Below the pieces are notes generated by a model. The model was not told where the DNA came from, did not search any database, and saw only the letters and a list, made by a program, of their open reading frames with translations. Of a stretch of DNA of 64,000 bases, positions 20,654 through 29,970 are shown in pieces (the first letter of the stretch is position 1; the number at the start of each line of letters is the position of its first letter). Source of the stretch: Candidatus Nanopelagicaceae bacterium (GTDB lineage Bacteria > Actinomycetota > Actinomycetes > Nanopelagicales > Nanopelagicaceae); the NCBI GenBank assembly GCA_018883365.1, contig VEQF01000005.1:1-64000 (forward strand), written 5' to 3'. The translations under genes were made by a program, and so were the position numbers.

Positions 20654-21670
20654 ATGGAATCTCGTCAGTTAGAAATTTTGCGGGCCATAGTTGAGGAGTA
20701 TGTTGCAACTAATGAGCCGGTAGGTTCAAAGGCTATTTCACAAAGACATGCGCTGGGAATTTCTCCTGCAACAATCCGAAATGAAATGTCAGTTTTGGAA
20801 GATGCTGGGCTAATTACTCAACCACACACGAGCGCTGGACGTATTCCAACCGATAAAGGTTACAGATTATTTGTTGATCGAATTGCAACCGTTAAACCGC
20901 TATCTAAAGCGGAACGTCGCGCAATTGAAACTTTTCTTGAGGGCGCAAATGACCTTGATGACATCGTCATGCGAACCGTAAGATTGTTAGCGCAGGTAAC
21001 AAAACAGGTAGCTGTGGTCCAGTATCCATCGCTTACAAAATCACGGGTTAAACATATTGAATTAGTTCTTTTGACCGCTTCCAGGTTGATGATGGTTTTA
21101 ATTACCAATACTGGACGGGTAGAGCAACGTGTGTTGGAGTTACCTTACGATCTGAGCGAATCGCTGCTAAATGATTTGCGCTCCCGCTTAAATTCAGCGG
21201 TGACCGGTAAGTCCATGTCAGATGTTGCGCCTCAGCTAGAGGGAATTCTTGCAACTTATTCACGCAATGAAAGAACATCAACAGCGTTGATAATTTCAAA
21301 CTTGATTGAAATGGCATTTGAAAGACCAGAAGAGAAAGTGGTACTAGCCGGAACCGCTAATTTGGCGCGCTCTACCTCTGATTCCTCCTCGGAAATCCAT
21401 GGAATTCTGGAGGCTTTAGAGGAGCAGGTGGTTTTGCTTCGTTTGCTAAGTGATGCCGGCGATACGATGAGAGTGCGAATTGGCGAAGAGCAGAGTGAGT
21501 CGGGACTCAAAAAAACCAGCTTGGTAAGTATGGGTTATGGCCTCGAGGGATCCCCGTTGGGTGGACTTGGAATTATTGGACCAACGAGAATGGATTATTC
21601 ATCTTCTATGTCCGCTGTTAATGCTGTTGCCCGCTATGTTGGAAGATTCTTATCGGAGAATCAAGCATGA
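20654..21670 (+). CDS. hrcA: Heat-inducible transcription repressor HrcA
   Basis: Represses chaperone operons by binding CIRCE elements. The N-terminal winged helix begins [21 protein letters not shown], followed by [18 protein letters not shown] (recognition helix region) and a GAF-like C-terminal domain. It has 338 aa. It starts the base after the DoxX-like stop and overlaps dnaJ by 4 nt. I found no CIRCE inverted repeat upstream here, so this copy may not be autoregulated. Confidence 0.95.
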   Translation: MESRQLEILRAIVEEYVATNEPVGSKAISQRHALGISPATIRNEMSVLEDAGLITQPHTSAGRIPTDKGYRLFVDRIATVKPLSKAERRAIETFLEGANDLDDIVMRTVRLLAQVTKQVAVVQYPSLTKSRVKHIELVLLTASRLMMVLITNTGRVEQRVLELPYDLSESLLNDLRSRLNSAVTGKSMSDVAPQLEGILATYSRNERTSTALIISNLIEMAFERPEEKVVLAGTANLARSTSDSSSEIHGILEALEEQVVLLRLLSDAGDTMRVRIGEEQSESGLKKTSLVSMGYGLEGSPLGGLGIIGPTRMDYSSSMSAVNAVARYVGRFLSENQA

Positions 21671-22776
21671 GCGATCATTATCAAACCTTGGGCGTTGATC
21701 GAAATGCATCCCAGGATGAAATCAAGAAGGTTTATCGAAAGTTAGCTCGGGAAATGCATCCGGATGTGAATCCTGATCCGGCCGCACAAGAGCGATTTAA
21801 AGAAATAACGGCTGCTTACGAAGTATTAAGCGATCCAGAAAAGCGAAATTCTTATGATCGCGGTGGCGATAACTTCGCGGGCTTTGGTGGTGGATTCGGC
21901 GGATTTAGCGACATCATGGATGCCTTCTTTGGTGGAGGTGGCGCACCGAGAGGTCCGCGACCAAGGATGCGTCAGGGTCAAGATGCATTGATTAGAACAA
22001 CGATTGATCTTCATGAAGCATGTTTTGGAACCGATAGAGAAATTGGCGTTGAAACCGCTGTCATATGTACTAAGTGCGGTGGCGATGGATGTGCAGCAGG
22101 GACTTCTCCTAAGACCTGCGACATCTGTAGAGGTCGGGGCGAAATTCAGCAAGTAACGAGATCATTTATCGGGCAGGTAATGACCTCAAGACCATGCGGG
22201 ACATGTCAAGGATTTGGAACAGTAATTCCCTCCGTTTGTAGTGAATGTGCTGGCGATGGAAGAGTTCGTGCACGTCGCACTATTGATGTGAAAATTCCGG
22301 CTGGGGTTGAAACCGGAAACCGAATTCAGTTATCAGGGCAAGGCGAGGTGGGCGCCGGTGGTGGGCCGGCTGGAGATTTATATGTAGAAATAATTGTCGA
22401 AGAACATGATTATTTAGTTCGCGAGGGAGATGATCTACACCTATCGGTTTCAGTACCAATGACAGCGGCGGCACTTGGAACTTCAGTCGAAGTTGAAACT
22501 TTAGATGGCCAAATTGAATTAGAGATTAAGGCTGGAACCCAGAGCGGTTTTGTTATTCCGGTCAAAGGTAAAGGAATGACAAAACTCCGTGGCAATGGTC
22601 GTGGGGATTTATTTGCGCATGTAAAGGTGGAGATACCCACCAAACTTTCCAAGCGGCAAGAGGAGTTATTACGGCAATTCGCTGATGACAGAGGGGATTT
22701 CTCGCAATCAAGCCAGATGAAGAAAAGTTCAGATAGTGGCTTTTTTGGCAAATTCAGAGATGCTTTAAAGGGCTAA
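21667..22776 (+). CDS. dnaJ: Chaperone protein DnaJ
   Basis: Type I J-protein that stimulates DnaK and binds unfolded clients. The J domain has HPD at residues 31-33. It is followed by a Gly/Phe-rich linker, four CxxCxGxG zinc repeats ([32 protein letters not shown]; about residues 134-200) and the C-terminal substrate domains. It has 369 aa. The hrcA-dnaJ-rsmE order is common in Actinobacteria, where this is the second DnaJ; dnaK and grpE are not in the window. Confidence 0.95.
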   Translation: MSDHYQTLGVDRNASQDEIKKVYRKLAREMHPDVNPDPAAQERFKEITAAYEVLSDPEKRNSYDRGGDNFAGFGGGFGGFSDIMDAFFGGGGAPRGPRPRMRQGQDALIRTTIDLHEACFGTDREIGVETAVICTKCGGDGCAAGTSPKTCDICRGRGEIQQVTRSFIGQVMTSRPCGTCQGFGTVIPSVCSECAGDGRVRARRTIDVKIPAGVETGNRIQLSGQGEVGAGGGPAGDLYVEIIVEEHDYLVREGDDLHLSVSVPMTAAALGTSVEVETLDGQIELEIKAGTQSGFVIPVKGKGMTKLRGNGRGDLFAHVKVEIPTKLSKRQEELLRQFADDRGDFSQSSQMKKSSDSGFFGKFRDALKG

Positions 22777-23493
22777 ATGTTAAGTTTATTTTTGATTGAA
22801 GAGCTACCGAATTCTGGAGTAGTAGAGATTGAGGGCGATGAAGCCAAGCATGCTATCTCTGCATTAAGAGTTAAGGTCGACGAGGAAATCTCACTAACTA
22901 ATGGGCGTGGACTAAAAGCGCTGGGAAAAGTAATTCACGTTGGCAAAAAAAATCTTTCAGTCGAGATTCAAAAAACCTCATTTGAAGCGAAAAATCCAAT
23001 TGATTTGACTGTGGTGCAAGCGCTTACAAAGGGAGATCGAGCCCGTGAAACCATCGAACTTCTGACTGAAGCTGGTGTTAATCGAGTAATACCCTGGTCC
23101 GCACAAAGATCAATCGGAGTGTGGAAAGAGGATGCCTTTGAAAAATGGATTACCTGGAGTAAGGAGGCGACAAAACAATCTCGTCGTAGCTGGCTGCCAG
23201 AGATTGAAATGCTGCACAACACAAATCAAGTTTCAGCTGCAATTTCAAATTATGATTTGGCATTAATTTTTGAAGAGAGCTCAAATCGAAAGTTATCAAC
23301 GTTCTTGAGTGAGAAAAAACCTAATTCAGTTTTGATAATTATTGGCCCAGAGGGTGGGATTACCGATACAGAGGCCGAAACCTTTAAACAAGCTGGAGCA
23401 ATCTCAGTTGTAATGGGTAATCCGGTGTTTAGATCTGCTCATGCGGGCGCCGCAGCGTTAGCCGCTGTTCAAACTGGATTGAATATCTGGTAG
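22777..23493 (+). CDS. rsmE: 16S rRNA m3U1498 methyltransferase RsmE
   Basis: SPOUT methyltransferase acting on 16S rRNA U1498. The N-terminal PUA-like part has EGDEAKHAISALRVKVDEE, and the trefoil knot has VLIIIGPEGGITDTE and the C-terminal GNPVFRSAHAGAAALA. It has 238 aa. It begins at the base after the dnaJ stop. Confidence 0.95.
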   Translation: MLSLFLIEELPNSGVVEIEGDEAKHAISALRVKVDEEISLTNGRGLKALGKVIHVGKKNLSVEIQKTSFEAKNPIDLTVVQALTKGDRARETIELLTEAGVNRVIPWSAQRSIGVWKEDAFEKWITWSKEATKQSRRSWLPEIEMLHNTNQVSAAISNYDLALIFEESSNRKLSTFLSEKKPNSVLIIIGPEGGITDTEAETFKQAGAISVVMGNPVFRSAHAGAAALAAVQTGLNIW

Positions 23494-23502
23494 AGATAAG
23501 CC

Positions 23503-23838
23503 ATGAACTGTCTATTTTGCGCCATTGTCGCGGGAGATATCCCGGCAGATAAGGTTGCCGAATCTCAAAATGTTTTAGCTTTTAATGACATAAATCCACA
23601 AGCTCCGGTACATATTTTGATAATTCCAAAATCTCATCATGAAAATGTTGGCGAACTTTCTGTTGCTGACCCAAATTGCTTGACAGAGCTCTTCACCTTG
23701 GCGAATCAACTTGCTTTAGAAAAAGGGCTTACCGGCTATCGAACCGTTTTTAACACTGGGGTAGATGGCGGACAGACCGTTTTTCACGCTCATCTTCACT
23801 TGATTGGTGGGCGCGCCATGCACTGGCCGCCGGGCTAA
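23503..23838 (+). CDS. HIT family nucleotide-binding protein
   Basis: Purine nucleoside phosphoramidase-like protein (Hint group). It begins MNCLFCAIVAGDIPADKV and carries the histidine triad HAHLHLIGG near residue 96. It has 111 aa, the normal length. The true substrate is unknown. The gene order rsmE-HIT-phoH is typical for Actinobacteria. Its TAA stop is part of the phoH -10 hexamer. Confidence 0.93.
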   Translation: MNCLFCAIVAGDIPADKVAESQNVLAFNDINPQAPVHILIIPKSHHENVGELSVADPNCLTELFTLANQLALEKGLTGYRTVFNTGVDGGQTVFHAHLHLIGGRAMHWPPG

Positions 23839-23841
23839 GAT
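23836..23841 (+). promoter_or_regulatory. -10 hexamer, leaderless phoH promoter
   Basis: TAAGAT, whose first three bases are the stop of the HIT gene, ends 7 nt before the phoH ATG at 23849. Confidence 0.5.
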
Positions 23842-23848
23842 TGGGCTA

Positions 23849-24859
23849 ATGGATCGAACTGTTCTTACGCTTCCTGCGGACATCCCGAGCGTCGCTTTAA
23901 CCGGTCCGAATGACTCATACATCCGTGCCTTGGAGAGTGCGTTTTCCGATGTCGCAATAACTGTTCGCGGCAATGAAGTAATTGTTCGAGGCAGCACCGA
24001 TGGTACCGAGCGGGTAAAAAAGTTAATTCAGAATTTTTTGACCGTGGTTCGATCTGGCCAGGCACTTAGTGATGATGCGGTGCGTCGTTCAATTGCTATG
24101 GTGCAAAGCGGTAGCGACTCCCCAGCAGAGGTTTTAACTTTAAACATTTTGAGCAATCGCGGAAAGACTATTCGTCCGAAAACCTCCAATCAAAAACGAT
24201 ATGTCGAAGCAATTGACAAGCACACTGTCACATTTGGAATTGGACCTGCAGGAACTGGCAAGACTTATTTGGCGATGGCAAAAGCGGTTCAGGCTTTGCA
24301 ATCGAAACAGATTAATCGAATTATTTTGACTCGACCTGCGGTTGAAGCCGGCGAGCGTCTCGGATTTTTGCCTGGAACACTCCACGAAAAAATCGATCCT
24401 TACCTAAGGCCCTTGTTTGACGCCTTGCATGACATGTTGGATCCAGAGGCGATACCAAGACTAATGTCCTCAGGGACCATAGAAGTTGCTCCTTTGGCAT
24501 ACATGAGAGGCCGCACCTTGAATGATTCCTTCATCATTCTTGATGAAGCTCAAAATACTTCGCCTGAACAGATGAAAATGTTTTTGACCCGACTTGGTTT
24601 TGGATCCAAGATGGTGGTCACTGGAGATATCACGCAAATTGATTTACCTTCTCATCAAGAATCTGGCCTGGGAATTGTCAGAGATATCTTGGAGGGAATT
24701 TCCGATATTTCATTTATGGATCTCACCTCCGAAGATGTAGTGCGACACAGACTCGTAAGTGAAATCGTTGATGCGTATGGCAAATTTGATTCGTCTGCCG
24801 AAGGAAATAGGGCTGGCAGACGCATAAATAGACCACGTTCCTTAAGGAGTGATCGATAA
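23849..24859 (+). CDS. phoH: PhoH-like ATPase
   Basis: P-loop ATPase of the PhoH/YbeZ group, which works with YbeY in RNA maturation. Walker A GPAGTGKT is near residue 131 and Walker B FIILDEAQN near residue 230. A KH-like N-terminal part precedes the ATPase domain. It has 336 aa from the ATG at 23849 (MDRTVLTLP). ybeY follows 30 nt downstream, fitting the known functional pair. Confidence 0.93.
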   Translation: MDRTVLTLPADIPSVALTGPNDSYIRALESAFSDVAITVRGNEVIVRGSTDGTERVKKLIQNFLTVVRSGQALSDDAVRRSIAMVQSGSDSPAEVLTLNILSNRGKTIRPKTSNQKRYVEAIDKHTVTFGIGPAGTGKTYLAMAKAVQALQSKQINRIILTRPAVEAGERLGFLPGTLHEKIDPYLRPLFDALHDMLDPEAIPRLMSSGTIEVAPLAYMRGRTLNDSFIILDEAQNTSPEQMKMFLTRLGFGSKMVVTGDITQIDLPSHQESGLGIVRDILEGISDISFMDLTSEDVVRHRLVSEIVDAYGKFDSSAEGNRAGRRINRPRSLRSDR

Positions 24860-24861
24860 CT

Positions 24862-24881
24862 AACTTCCGCTGCGGAAAGTT
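24862..24881 (+). other. Inverted repeat between phoH and ybeY
   Basis: AACTTCCGC, a 2-nt centre and CGGAAAGTT form a near-perfect hairpin (one extra A on the 3' arm). It ends 8 nt before the ybeY ATG and no T-run follows, so it is unlikely to be a terminator. It could act at the RNA level on ybeY translation or be a protein site. Confidence 0.35.
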
Positions 24882-24889
24882 AAGTTGCT

Positions 24890-25336
24890 ATGAATATAGA
24901 GATAACTAATCTCACCGACTCGAACTGTGAACAAGAACGCCTTGTCTCCGTCGCTAATCATGCGATGCAACAACTCGATCTACATCAAGAGTGCGAATTG
25001 AGCATCTCATTAGTGGATGAAGATGAAATGACCGCTTTGCATGTTCGTTGGATGGATGAACCAGGATCCACAGATGTTCTCTCATTTCCAATGGATGAAG
25101 TTAGACCGAACTCGGCAAATACAGGACCGGGAATGTTGGGCGACATTATTTTGTGCCCAGATTTTGCGGCGCGCCAGGCGGCGCAGCTCGGCCACTCGCT
25201 GCAACAGGAGTTGGAGTTATTAACTGTGCATGGTGTTTTACATCTGGTCGGATATGACCATAGAGAAGCCGAGGAAAAAGCGTTTATGTTTGACCTGCAG
25301 GATAAATACTTAAGCGAATGGAGATCACAACAATGA
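24890..25336 (+). CDS. ybeY: Endoribonuclease YbeY
   Basis: Zinc-dependent RNase for 16S rRNA 3'-end maturation and ribosome quality control. The metal motif HGVLHLVGYDH (H-x3-H-x5-H) is in the C-terminal third, and MLGDIILCP is the usual mid segment. It has 148 aa. It overlaps the CNNM/CBS gene by 4 nt (ATGA). Confidence 0.95.
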   Translation: MNIEITNLTDSNCEQERLVSVANHAMQQLDLHQECELSISLVDEDEMTALHVRWMDEPGSTDVLSFPMDEVRPNSANTGPGMLGDIILCPDFAARQAAQLGHSLQQELELLTVHGVLHLVGYDHREAEEKAFMFDLQDKYLSEWRSQQ

Positions 25337-26646
25337 GCCTAAATACAACACTTCTGGTGTTGACCCTTTTGCTCTTTGCGGGTTTTCTGGCCGGTTCCGA
25401 GTCTGCTATCAACTCTATTTCGAGAGTCTTTATAGAAGAGCTAGAGCTTAAATCTTCGCGCGCCGCAGCTTGGGTACAACGGGTAATCAAAGAGCCAGCC
25501 CGTTATTTGAATGTTGTTTTGTTTGTCAGGAAAGCCTGCGAATTAACCGCAACAGTAATAGTGGCGGAGGCGTTTGTTGATCTGTTTGGTTCGGTAATCA
25601 CCGCGATGTCGGCTGCGGTCGGAATTATGTTGGTGCTTTCCTATGTCGTAGTGGGAGTGGGGCCAAGAACTCTTGGCAAGCAACATGCTGGTAAATGGAT
25701 TGTCCCTGCTTGTGTCGTGGCGGTCATAATGTCTACGGTTCTTGGGCCAATAACGGCGTTACTGATTGCGATTGGCAATGCATTAACACCGGGCAAAGGC
25801 TTTAAGAGTGGTCCATTTGCAAATGAGGCAGAGCTAAGAGATCTCGTCGATCAGGCGCATGAACGTGGCCTCGTTGAAGAATCTGAACATGAAATGATTC
25901 ATTCTGTTTTTGAACTTGGTGACACTTTGGTTCGTGAGTTGATGGTTCCACGTACTGAAATGGTTTGGATTGAAGGCAGCAAAAATCTGCGGCAAGGTTT
26001 ATCACTTGCTTTGCGCTCCGGATTCACTCGCATTCCAGTTATTGGTGAAAATCTAGATGACATTTTGGGAATCGCCTATGTTAAAGATTTAGCGCGACGT
26101 ACCCATGAGTATCGAGAGGCTGAGCAAACTGAATTAGTAAAGGAGCATTTGCGAAAGGCGACCTTTATTCCTGAAACCAAAACCGCTTCGGAGTTGTTGA
26201 AGGAAATGCAGCGTAATCAAATTCACTTAGCGGTTGTAGTCGATGAATACGGCGGAACCGCTGGATTAATCACCATCGAGGATATTCTCGAGGAAATCGT
26301 CGGCGAAATTGCAGATGAATATGATGATGATGTTGAAGAAATTGAATGGATTAATGACAAGCAGGCAAGGGTCTCTGCTCGTCTGCACCTGGAAGATCTA
26401 GCAGATCATCTCGATTTGAATCTCAGCGCTGAGGAGCTAGAGGATGTCGATACGGTCGGTGGCTACATGGCTAAAGTTCTGGGTCGAGTTCCAATTCCGG
26501 GCAGTACGGTTAATTTGCATGGTTGGCAGATAACTGCAGAGCGACCAGTTGGCCGTCGCCATAGAATCGCAACATTCCTGCTTGATAATGAAACCAACAA
26601 GGTTGAGCCAGAAGGTAAGTTAAAAGAAAAGTTGGAAGAGGTTTAA
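25333..26646 (+). CDS. CNNM/CBS-domain transporter-associated protein (CorC/HlyC family)
   Basis: Membrane protein with an N-terminal CNNM (DUF21) domain of about four helices (residues 1-150), two CBS domains (VRELMVPRTEMVWIEG, then LAVVVDEYGGTAGLITIED) and a C-terminal CorC_HlyC domain. Family members are tied to Mg2+/Co2+ export. It has 437 aa from the ATG at 25333, which overlaps the ybeY stop. The phoH-ybeY-CBS order is standard, but the era GTPase that usually follows in Actinobacteria is not here. Confidence 0.9.
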   Translation: MSLNTTLLVLTLLLFAGFLAGSESAINSISRVFIEELELKSSRAAAWVQRVIKEPARYLNVVLFVRKACELTATVIVAEAFVDLFGSVITAMSAAVGIMLVLSYVVVGVGPRTLGKQHAGKWIVPACVVAVIMSTVLGPITALLIAIGNALTPGKGFKSGPFANEAELRDLVDQAHERGLVEESEHEMIHSVFELGDTLVRELMVPRTEMVWIEGSKNLRQGLSLALRSGFTRIPVIGENLDDILGIAYVKDLARRTHEYREAEQTELVKEHLRKATFIPETKTASELLKEMQRNQIHLAVVVDEYGGTAGLITIEDILEEIVGEIADEYDDDVEEIEWINDKQARVSARLHLEDLADHLDLNLSAEELEDVDTVGGYMAKVLGRVPIPGSTVNLHGWQITAERPVGRRHRIATFLLDNETNKVEPEGKLKEKLEEV

Positions 26647-26649
26647 AGT
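26644..26649 (+). promoter_or_regulatory. -10 hexamer, leaderless promoter of the FAH-family gene
   Basis: TAAAGT, which starts with the TAA stop of the CBS gene, ends 6 nt before the ATG at 26656. Confidence 0.45.
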
Positions 26650-26655
26650 ATCCCA

Positions 26656-27444
26656 ATGCGCATCGTTAGATTTGCTCCACCGGCCGGCTCCAAAATTGGA
26701 ACTGATCCACATTTTGGCGTCATGGAGGATGAGAGCACTATCCGCGCAATTGCGAGTGACCCGCTCTATGCCGGTGTTTTCAAAGAAGATGAAACCTTTG
26801 CATTAGATGAGGTGCGACTTTTAGCTCCCGTAATTCCGCGCAGCAAGGTGGTTTGTGTGGGAAAGAATTATGCGGATCATGCGACGGAAATGGGCGGAGA
26901 GGTCCCGGAAGAGCCAATTATTTTTATCAAACCCAACACTTCGGTAATTGGTCCAAATGAGATTATTCAATGGCCCTCAACCAGCGAGCGAATTGATCAC
27001 GAAGCCGAGCTAGCGGTTGTGATTTCAAAAATTTGCAAAGAGGTTCCCCGAGAAAAAGCAGCAGATGTCATTTTCGGATACACATTGGCCAATGATGTAA
27101 CCGCTAGAGATTTACAGAAGAAAGATGGGCAGTGGAGTAGGGCTAAAGGTTTTGACACTTTTTGCCCACTTGGTCCTTGGATTGATACAGATTTCAAACC
27201 AGCAGGTCAGTTAGTTACAGCTCATGTAGATGGAGTTTTAAAGCAATCAGCTCCACTATCTGACATGGTTTTTGATGTGCCATTCATAATTGAATTCGTA
27301 ACCAAGGTGATGACATTGTTGCCGGGCGATGTGATTCTTACCGGCACTCCAGCCGGAATTGGTCCCATGAATCCCGGGGGAGAAGTATTAGTTTCAATTG
27401 AAGGTCTTGGTTCCTTGAAGAATAGGGTGTCAGCTCGTGGTTAA
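26656..27444 (+). CDS. Fumarylacetoacetate hydrolase family protein
   Basis: FAH-fold hydrolase or isomerase or decarboxylase. The metal-site pattern is visible in RIDHEAELAVVI and FGYTLANDVTARDLQ, and the C-terminus has LLPGDVILTGTPAGIGP. It has 262 aa. The FAH-gltX pair is also found in mycobacteria (Rv2993c-Rv2992c), where the substrate is not settled either; oxaloacetate decarboxylase or HpcE-like activity are options. It overlaps gltX by 8 nt. Confidence 0.88.
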   Translation: MRIVRFAPPAGSKIGTDPHFGVMEDESTIRAIASDPLYAGVFKEDETFALDEVRLLAPVIPRSKVVCVGKNYADHATEMGGEVPEEPIIFIKPNTSVIGPNEIIQWPSTSERIDHEAELAVVISKICKEVPREKAADVIFGYTLANDVTARDLQKKDGQWSRAKGFDTFCPLGPWIDTDFKPAGQLVTAHVDGVLKQSAPLSDMVFDVPFIIEFVTKVMTLLPGDVILTGTPAGIGPMNPGGEVLVSIEGLGSLKNRVSARG

Positions 27445-28903
27445 TAACTCAGCAAAAGAGGTTCGAGTTCGATTCGCGCCATCTCCTACAGGTGATTTGC
27501 ATGTTGGAAATATCCGGACTGCGCTGTTTGATTGGGCTTATGCCCGTCACACTGGCGGCAAATTAATATTTAGAATTGAAGATACCGATCGCGAGCGGGT
27601 AACAGATGAATATATCGCCCGCGCGATTGAAACATTACGTTGGCTGGGTTTGCAATGGGATGAAGGACCGGAAGTTGGGGGTCAGTACGGCCCGTATTTA
27701 CAATCTCAGAGATTAGATATTTATACTCAATGGGCACAAACATTCTTGAAAAACGGCGATGCATATAACTGTTATTGCTCAACTGAGGAGTTAGAGGCTA
27801 GAAGAGAAAAACAACGCGAGCTAAATCAGGCTCCTGGTTATGATGGAAAATGCCGCTCGCTTTCCGCCGCGGAAATCGCAGAATTTGAGGCTCAAGGTCG
27901 CAAACCAGTTATTCGAATGCGCATGCCTGATGGAGAAACTCGTTTTAACGATTTGATTCGTGGCGAAGTTGTATTCGAGCATAAGTATGTTCCAGATTTC
28001 GTTTTGATGCGTGCAGATGGCTCGCCTTTGTATACCTTGGCTGTTGCGGTCGATGATGTATTAATGAAGATAACTCATGTGCTTCGTGGTGAGGATCTTC
28101 TCTCATCAACCCCGAGACAAATCAGGGTTTATCAAGCAATGAATGTAAAGCCAGAGGATTATCCACTTTTTGCTCACCTGCCATTTGTGATGGGACAGGA
28201 CAATGCCAAGTTGTCTAAACGAAATGGAGAGGTATCAATTGCTTGGTATCGCGAACAAGGTTTTCTGCCGGAGGCGATTTGCAATTATCTTGCTCTTTTA
28301 GGTTGGTCACCCGGAGATGATCGCGAAAACATCTCGATGCAGGAGTTGGTTGAGCTGTTTACCGTCGAGCGAGTAAATAGCTCTCCGGCGAGATTCGATA
28401 TGAAAAAACTTGAGGCCATTAACGGCGACAAGATTCGAGCCTTAACAATCGAGGACTTCCTTTCACGGGCACTGCCATTTTTGTTGAAGGATGGCGTTAT
28501 CACCGGAACAGAAAATGAGATTGAAGTTGTGAAGTCGGCTTTGCCAATTATTCAAGAACGTATTGCCCGAATGAATGAAGTAACCGCAATGTTGAAGTTT
28601 TTGTTTGTCGACCAGGTTGAGTTTGAAGCTGAATCGGCTCAGAAAATTTCAGAGGAGCCTTCACAACATGTCATCGCTAAGGCACTTGAAGTTTTGGCTG
28701 GCCTTAATGAATGGAAGCATGATCAAATCGAAGCAAAGCTACGCGCTGCACTTCTCGATGAGCTTGGGCTTAAGCCCAGAGTCGCATTCGGGCCGGTACG
28801 CATAGCTGTTACTGGAAGCCATATTTCTCCGCCACTGTTTGAATCCATGGAGCTACTGGGTAAAGATCGTTCGATTGCCAGATTGAAAGCAGCGGTGCGT
28901 TAG
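27437..28903 (+). CDS. gltX: Glutamyl-tRNA synthetase
   Basis: Charges tRNA-Glu; it may also be non-discriminating and charge tRNA-Gln where GatCAB is used. The HIGH-type motif is in APSPTGDLHVGNIRTALF near residue 15, and the KMSKS loop is KLSKRNG near residue 255. The C-terminal anticodon-binding domain is present. It has 488 aa. The GTG start overlaps the FAH stop. The genes for tRNA-Gln and tRNA-Glu lie directly downstream, a fitting neighbourhood. Confidence 0.96.
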   Translation: MVNNSAKEVRVRFAPSPTGDLHVGNIRTALFDWAYARHTGGKLIFRIEDTDRERVTDEYIARAIETLRWLGLQWDEGPEVGGQYGPYLQSQRLDIYTQWAQTFLKNGDAYNCYCSTEELEARREKQRELNQAPGYDGKCRSLSAAEIAEFEAQGRKPVIRMRMPDGETRFNDLIRGEVVFEHKYVPDFVLMRADGSPLYTLAVAVDDVLMKITHVLRGEDLLSSTPRQIRVYQAMNVKPEDYPLFAHLPFVMGQDNAKLSKRNGEVSIAWYREQGFLPEAICNYLALLGWSPGDDRENISMQELVELFTVERVNSSPARFDMKKLEAINGDKIRALTIEDFLSRALPFLLKDGVITGTENEIEVVKSALPIIQERIARMNEVTAMLKFLFVDQVEFEAESAQKISEEPSQHVIAKALEVLAGLNEWKHDQIEAKLRAALLDELGLKPRVAFGPVRIAVTGSHISPPLFESMELLGKDRSIARLKAAVR

Positions 28904-28919
28904 AGCCTCAATTTCGGGG

Positions 28920-28936
28920 TATTCTTGGGCGCTCAT
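28920..28936 (+). promoter_or_regulatory. Candidate promoter of the tRNA-Gln/tRNA-Glu unit
   Basis: TATTCT (28920-28925) is followed after 3 nt by GCGCTCAT, the same arrangement as at rpsT. No clear -35 is visible. A short TTTCG/CGAAA hairpin lies between it and the first tRNA. Confidence 0.35.
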
Positions 28937-28976
28937 TCAGCCGCTTTTCGAGCTTTGCGAAATTTGGTTGTGCTTT

Positions 28977-29048
28977 TGGGGTATGGGGTAATTGGCAGCC
29001 CAGCTGATTCTGGTTCAGCTTGTCTAGGTTCGAGTCCTGGTACCCCAG
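28977..29048 (+). tRNA. tRNA-Gln (CTG)
   Basis: Acceptor arms TGGGGTA and TACCCCA with discriminator G. The anticodon stem GCTGA/TCAGC encloses loop TTCTGGT, giving CTG. The T arm contains GGTTCGAGTCC. CCA is not fully encoded. Confidence 0.96.
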
Positions 29049-29074
29049 CAAAAACTAAATAGAAAACGAGATCT

Positions 29075-29150
29075 GGCCCCGTCGTCTAGTGGCCTAGGAC
29101 TCTGGCTTCTCAAGCCAGCTACGAGGGTTCGAATCCCTTCGGGGCTGCCA
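29075..29150 (+). tRNA. tRNA-Glu (CTC)
   Basis: Acceptor arms GGCCCCG and CGGGGCT (one G-U pair), discriminator G, and an encoded CCA. The anticodon stem CTGGC/GCCAG encloses loop TTCTCAA, giving CTC. The T arm has GGTTCGAATCC. It lies 26 nt after tRNA-Gln and is probably co-transcribed. Confidence 0.96.
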
Positions 29151-29160
29151 GTCTCGTTAT

Positions 29161-29185
29161 TTAATTATTTTTTGAATTAATTTTT
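29161..29185. terminator. AT-rich terminator candidate after tRNA-Glu
   Basis: TTAATT and AATTAA flank an 8-nt T-rich loop, followed by TTTTT. The stem is weak. It covers the 3' end of the oppositely oriented IclR gene and could end both transcripts. Confidence 0.35.
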
Positions 29186-29896
29186 CTTTGCAATAAATTC
29201 ACTTAACTTCATCGCAGTAGCCACTACAGCTGCAGCATGCATTCTTCCTGGCTGTCTTCCCAATCTTTCAATCGGACCGCTGATACTTACCGCTGCAATC
29301 ACACGATTATTTGGACCGCGCACAGGTGCGGAAACTGATGCAACTCCAGGCTCTCGTTCACCAACACTTTGCGCCCACCCACGTCGTCGTACTGCAGAAA
29401 GTGCAGCAGCATTAAATCTGGCATTTGTTAATGCACGATGCAATTTATCTGCATCTTCCCAAGCAAGAAGAATTTGAGCAGCAGAACCGGCATTCATAGT
29501 TAGTGATGCTCCAACTGGCACTGAATCGCGCAGACCTGATAAACGTTCAGCTGCTGCAACACAAATTCTCATATCGCCTTGTCTGCGATAAAGCTGCGCA
29601 CTTTCACCCGTTGCATCTCGTAACGCAGTAAGTGCTGGCGCAGCCGCAGCCAATAGTCGATCCTCACCGGCCGAAGCCGAAAGCTCTCCAGATCTTGGTC
29701 CCAAGATAAATCGGCCATTCAAATCACGTGCAACCAAGCGATGATGTTCTAGCGCTACAGCCAATCGATGCGCGGTTGGACGGGCGATCTTGGTGGCAGC
29801 AACAAGTTCGGAAAGGGAGTGTGGTCCGGACTCTAAAACCCCCAGAATCCTTACGGCTTTATCTAATACGCCGACTCCGCTATTCTTCTTGTCCAT
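29177..29896 (-). CDS. IclR family regulator, LtbR/NdgR-type
   Basis: DNA-binding regulator with an N-terminal winged helix (LSELVAATKIARPTAHRLAV) and a C-terminal IclR effector domain (ending RMHAAAVVATAMKLSEF). It has 239 aa. It is divergent from leuCD, exactly as LtbR in Corynebacterium and NdgR in Streptomyces, which control leucine synthesis. That context, plus the palindrome at 29917-29935, supports regulation of leuCD and of itself. CAGTAT lies 6 nt before the ATG on the minus strand, so its mRNA may be leaderless. Confidence 0.9.
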   Translation of the reverse strand: MDKKNSGVGVLDKAVRILGVLESGPHSLSELVAATKIARPTAHRLAVALEHHRLVARDLNGRFILGPRSGELSASAGEDRLLAAAAPALTALRDATGESAQLYRRQGDMRICVAAAERLSGLRDSVPVGASLTMNAGSAAQILLAWEDADKLHRALTNARFNAAALSAVRRRGWAQSVGEREPGVASVSAPVRGPNNRVIAAVSISGPIERLGRQPGRMHAAAVVATAMKLSEFIAKKN

Positions 29897-29916
29897 AATC
29901 TAATACTGCCATCTCA

Positions 29917-29935
29917 TCATTTGAGAAGCAAATGA
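29917..29935. promoter_or_regulatory. Operator candidate between iclR-type gene and leuC
   Basis: TCATTTG, the spacer AGAAG, then CAAATGA gives perfect 7-bp arms, 21 bp upstream of the iclR-type start and 36 bp upstream of leuC. IclR proteins bind short inverted repeats in such divergent promoters, so it is the likely site for the adjacent regulator. Confidence 0.55.
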
Positions 29936-29970
29936 CAGTAGTTGTGCGACGAGGGGTACGAAAAGTCATC

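Noticed and set aside
20272-20660. CIRCE element upstream of hrcA
   Set aside because: No TTAGCACTC/GAGTGCTAA-type inverted repeat is present there.
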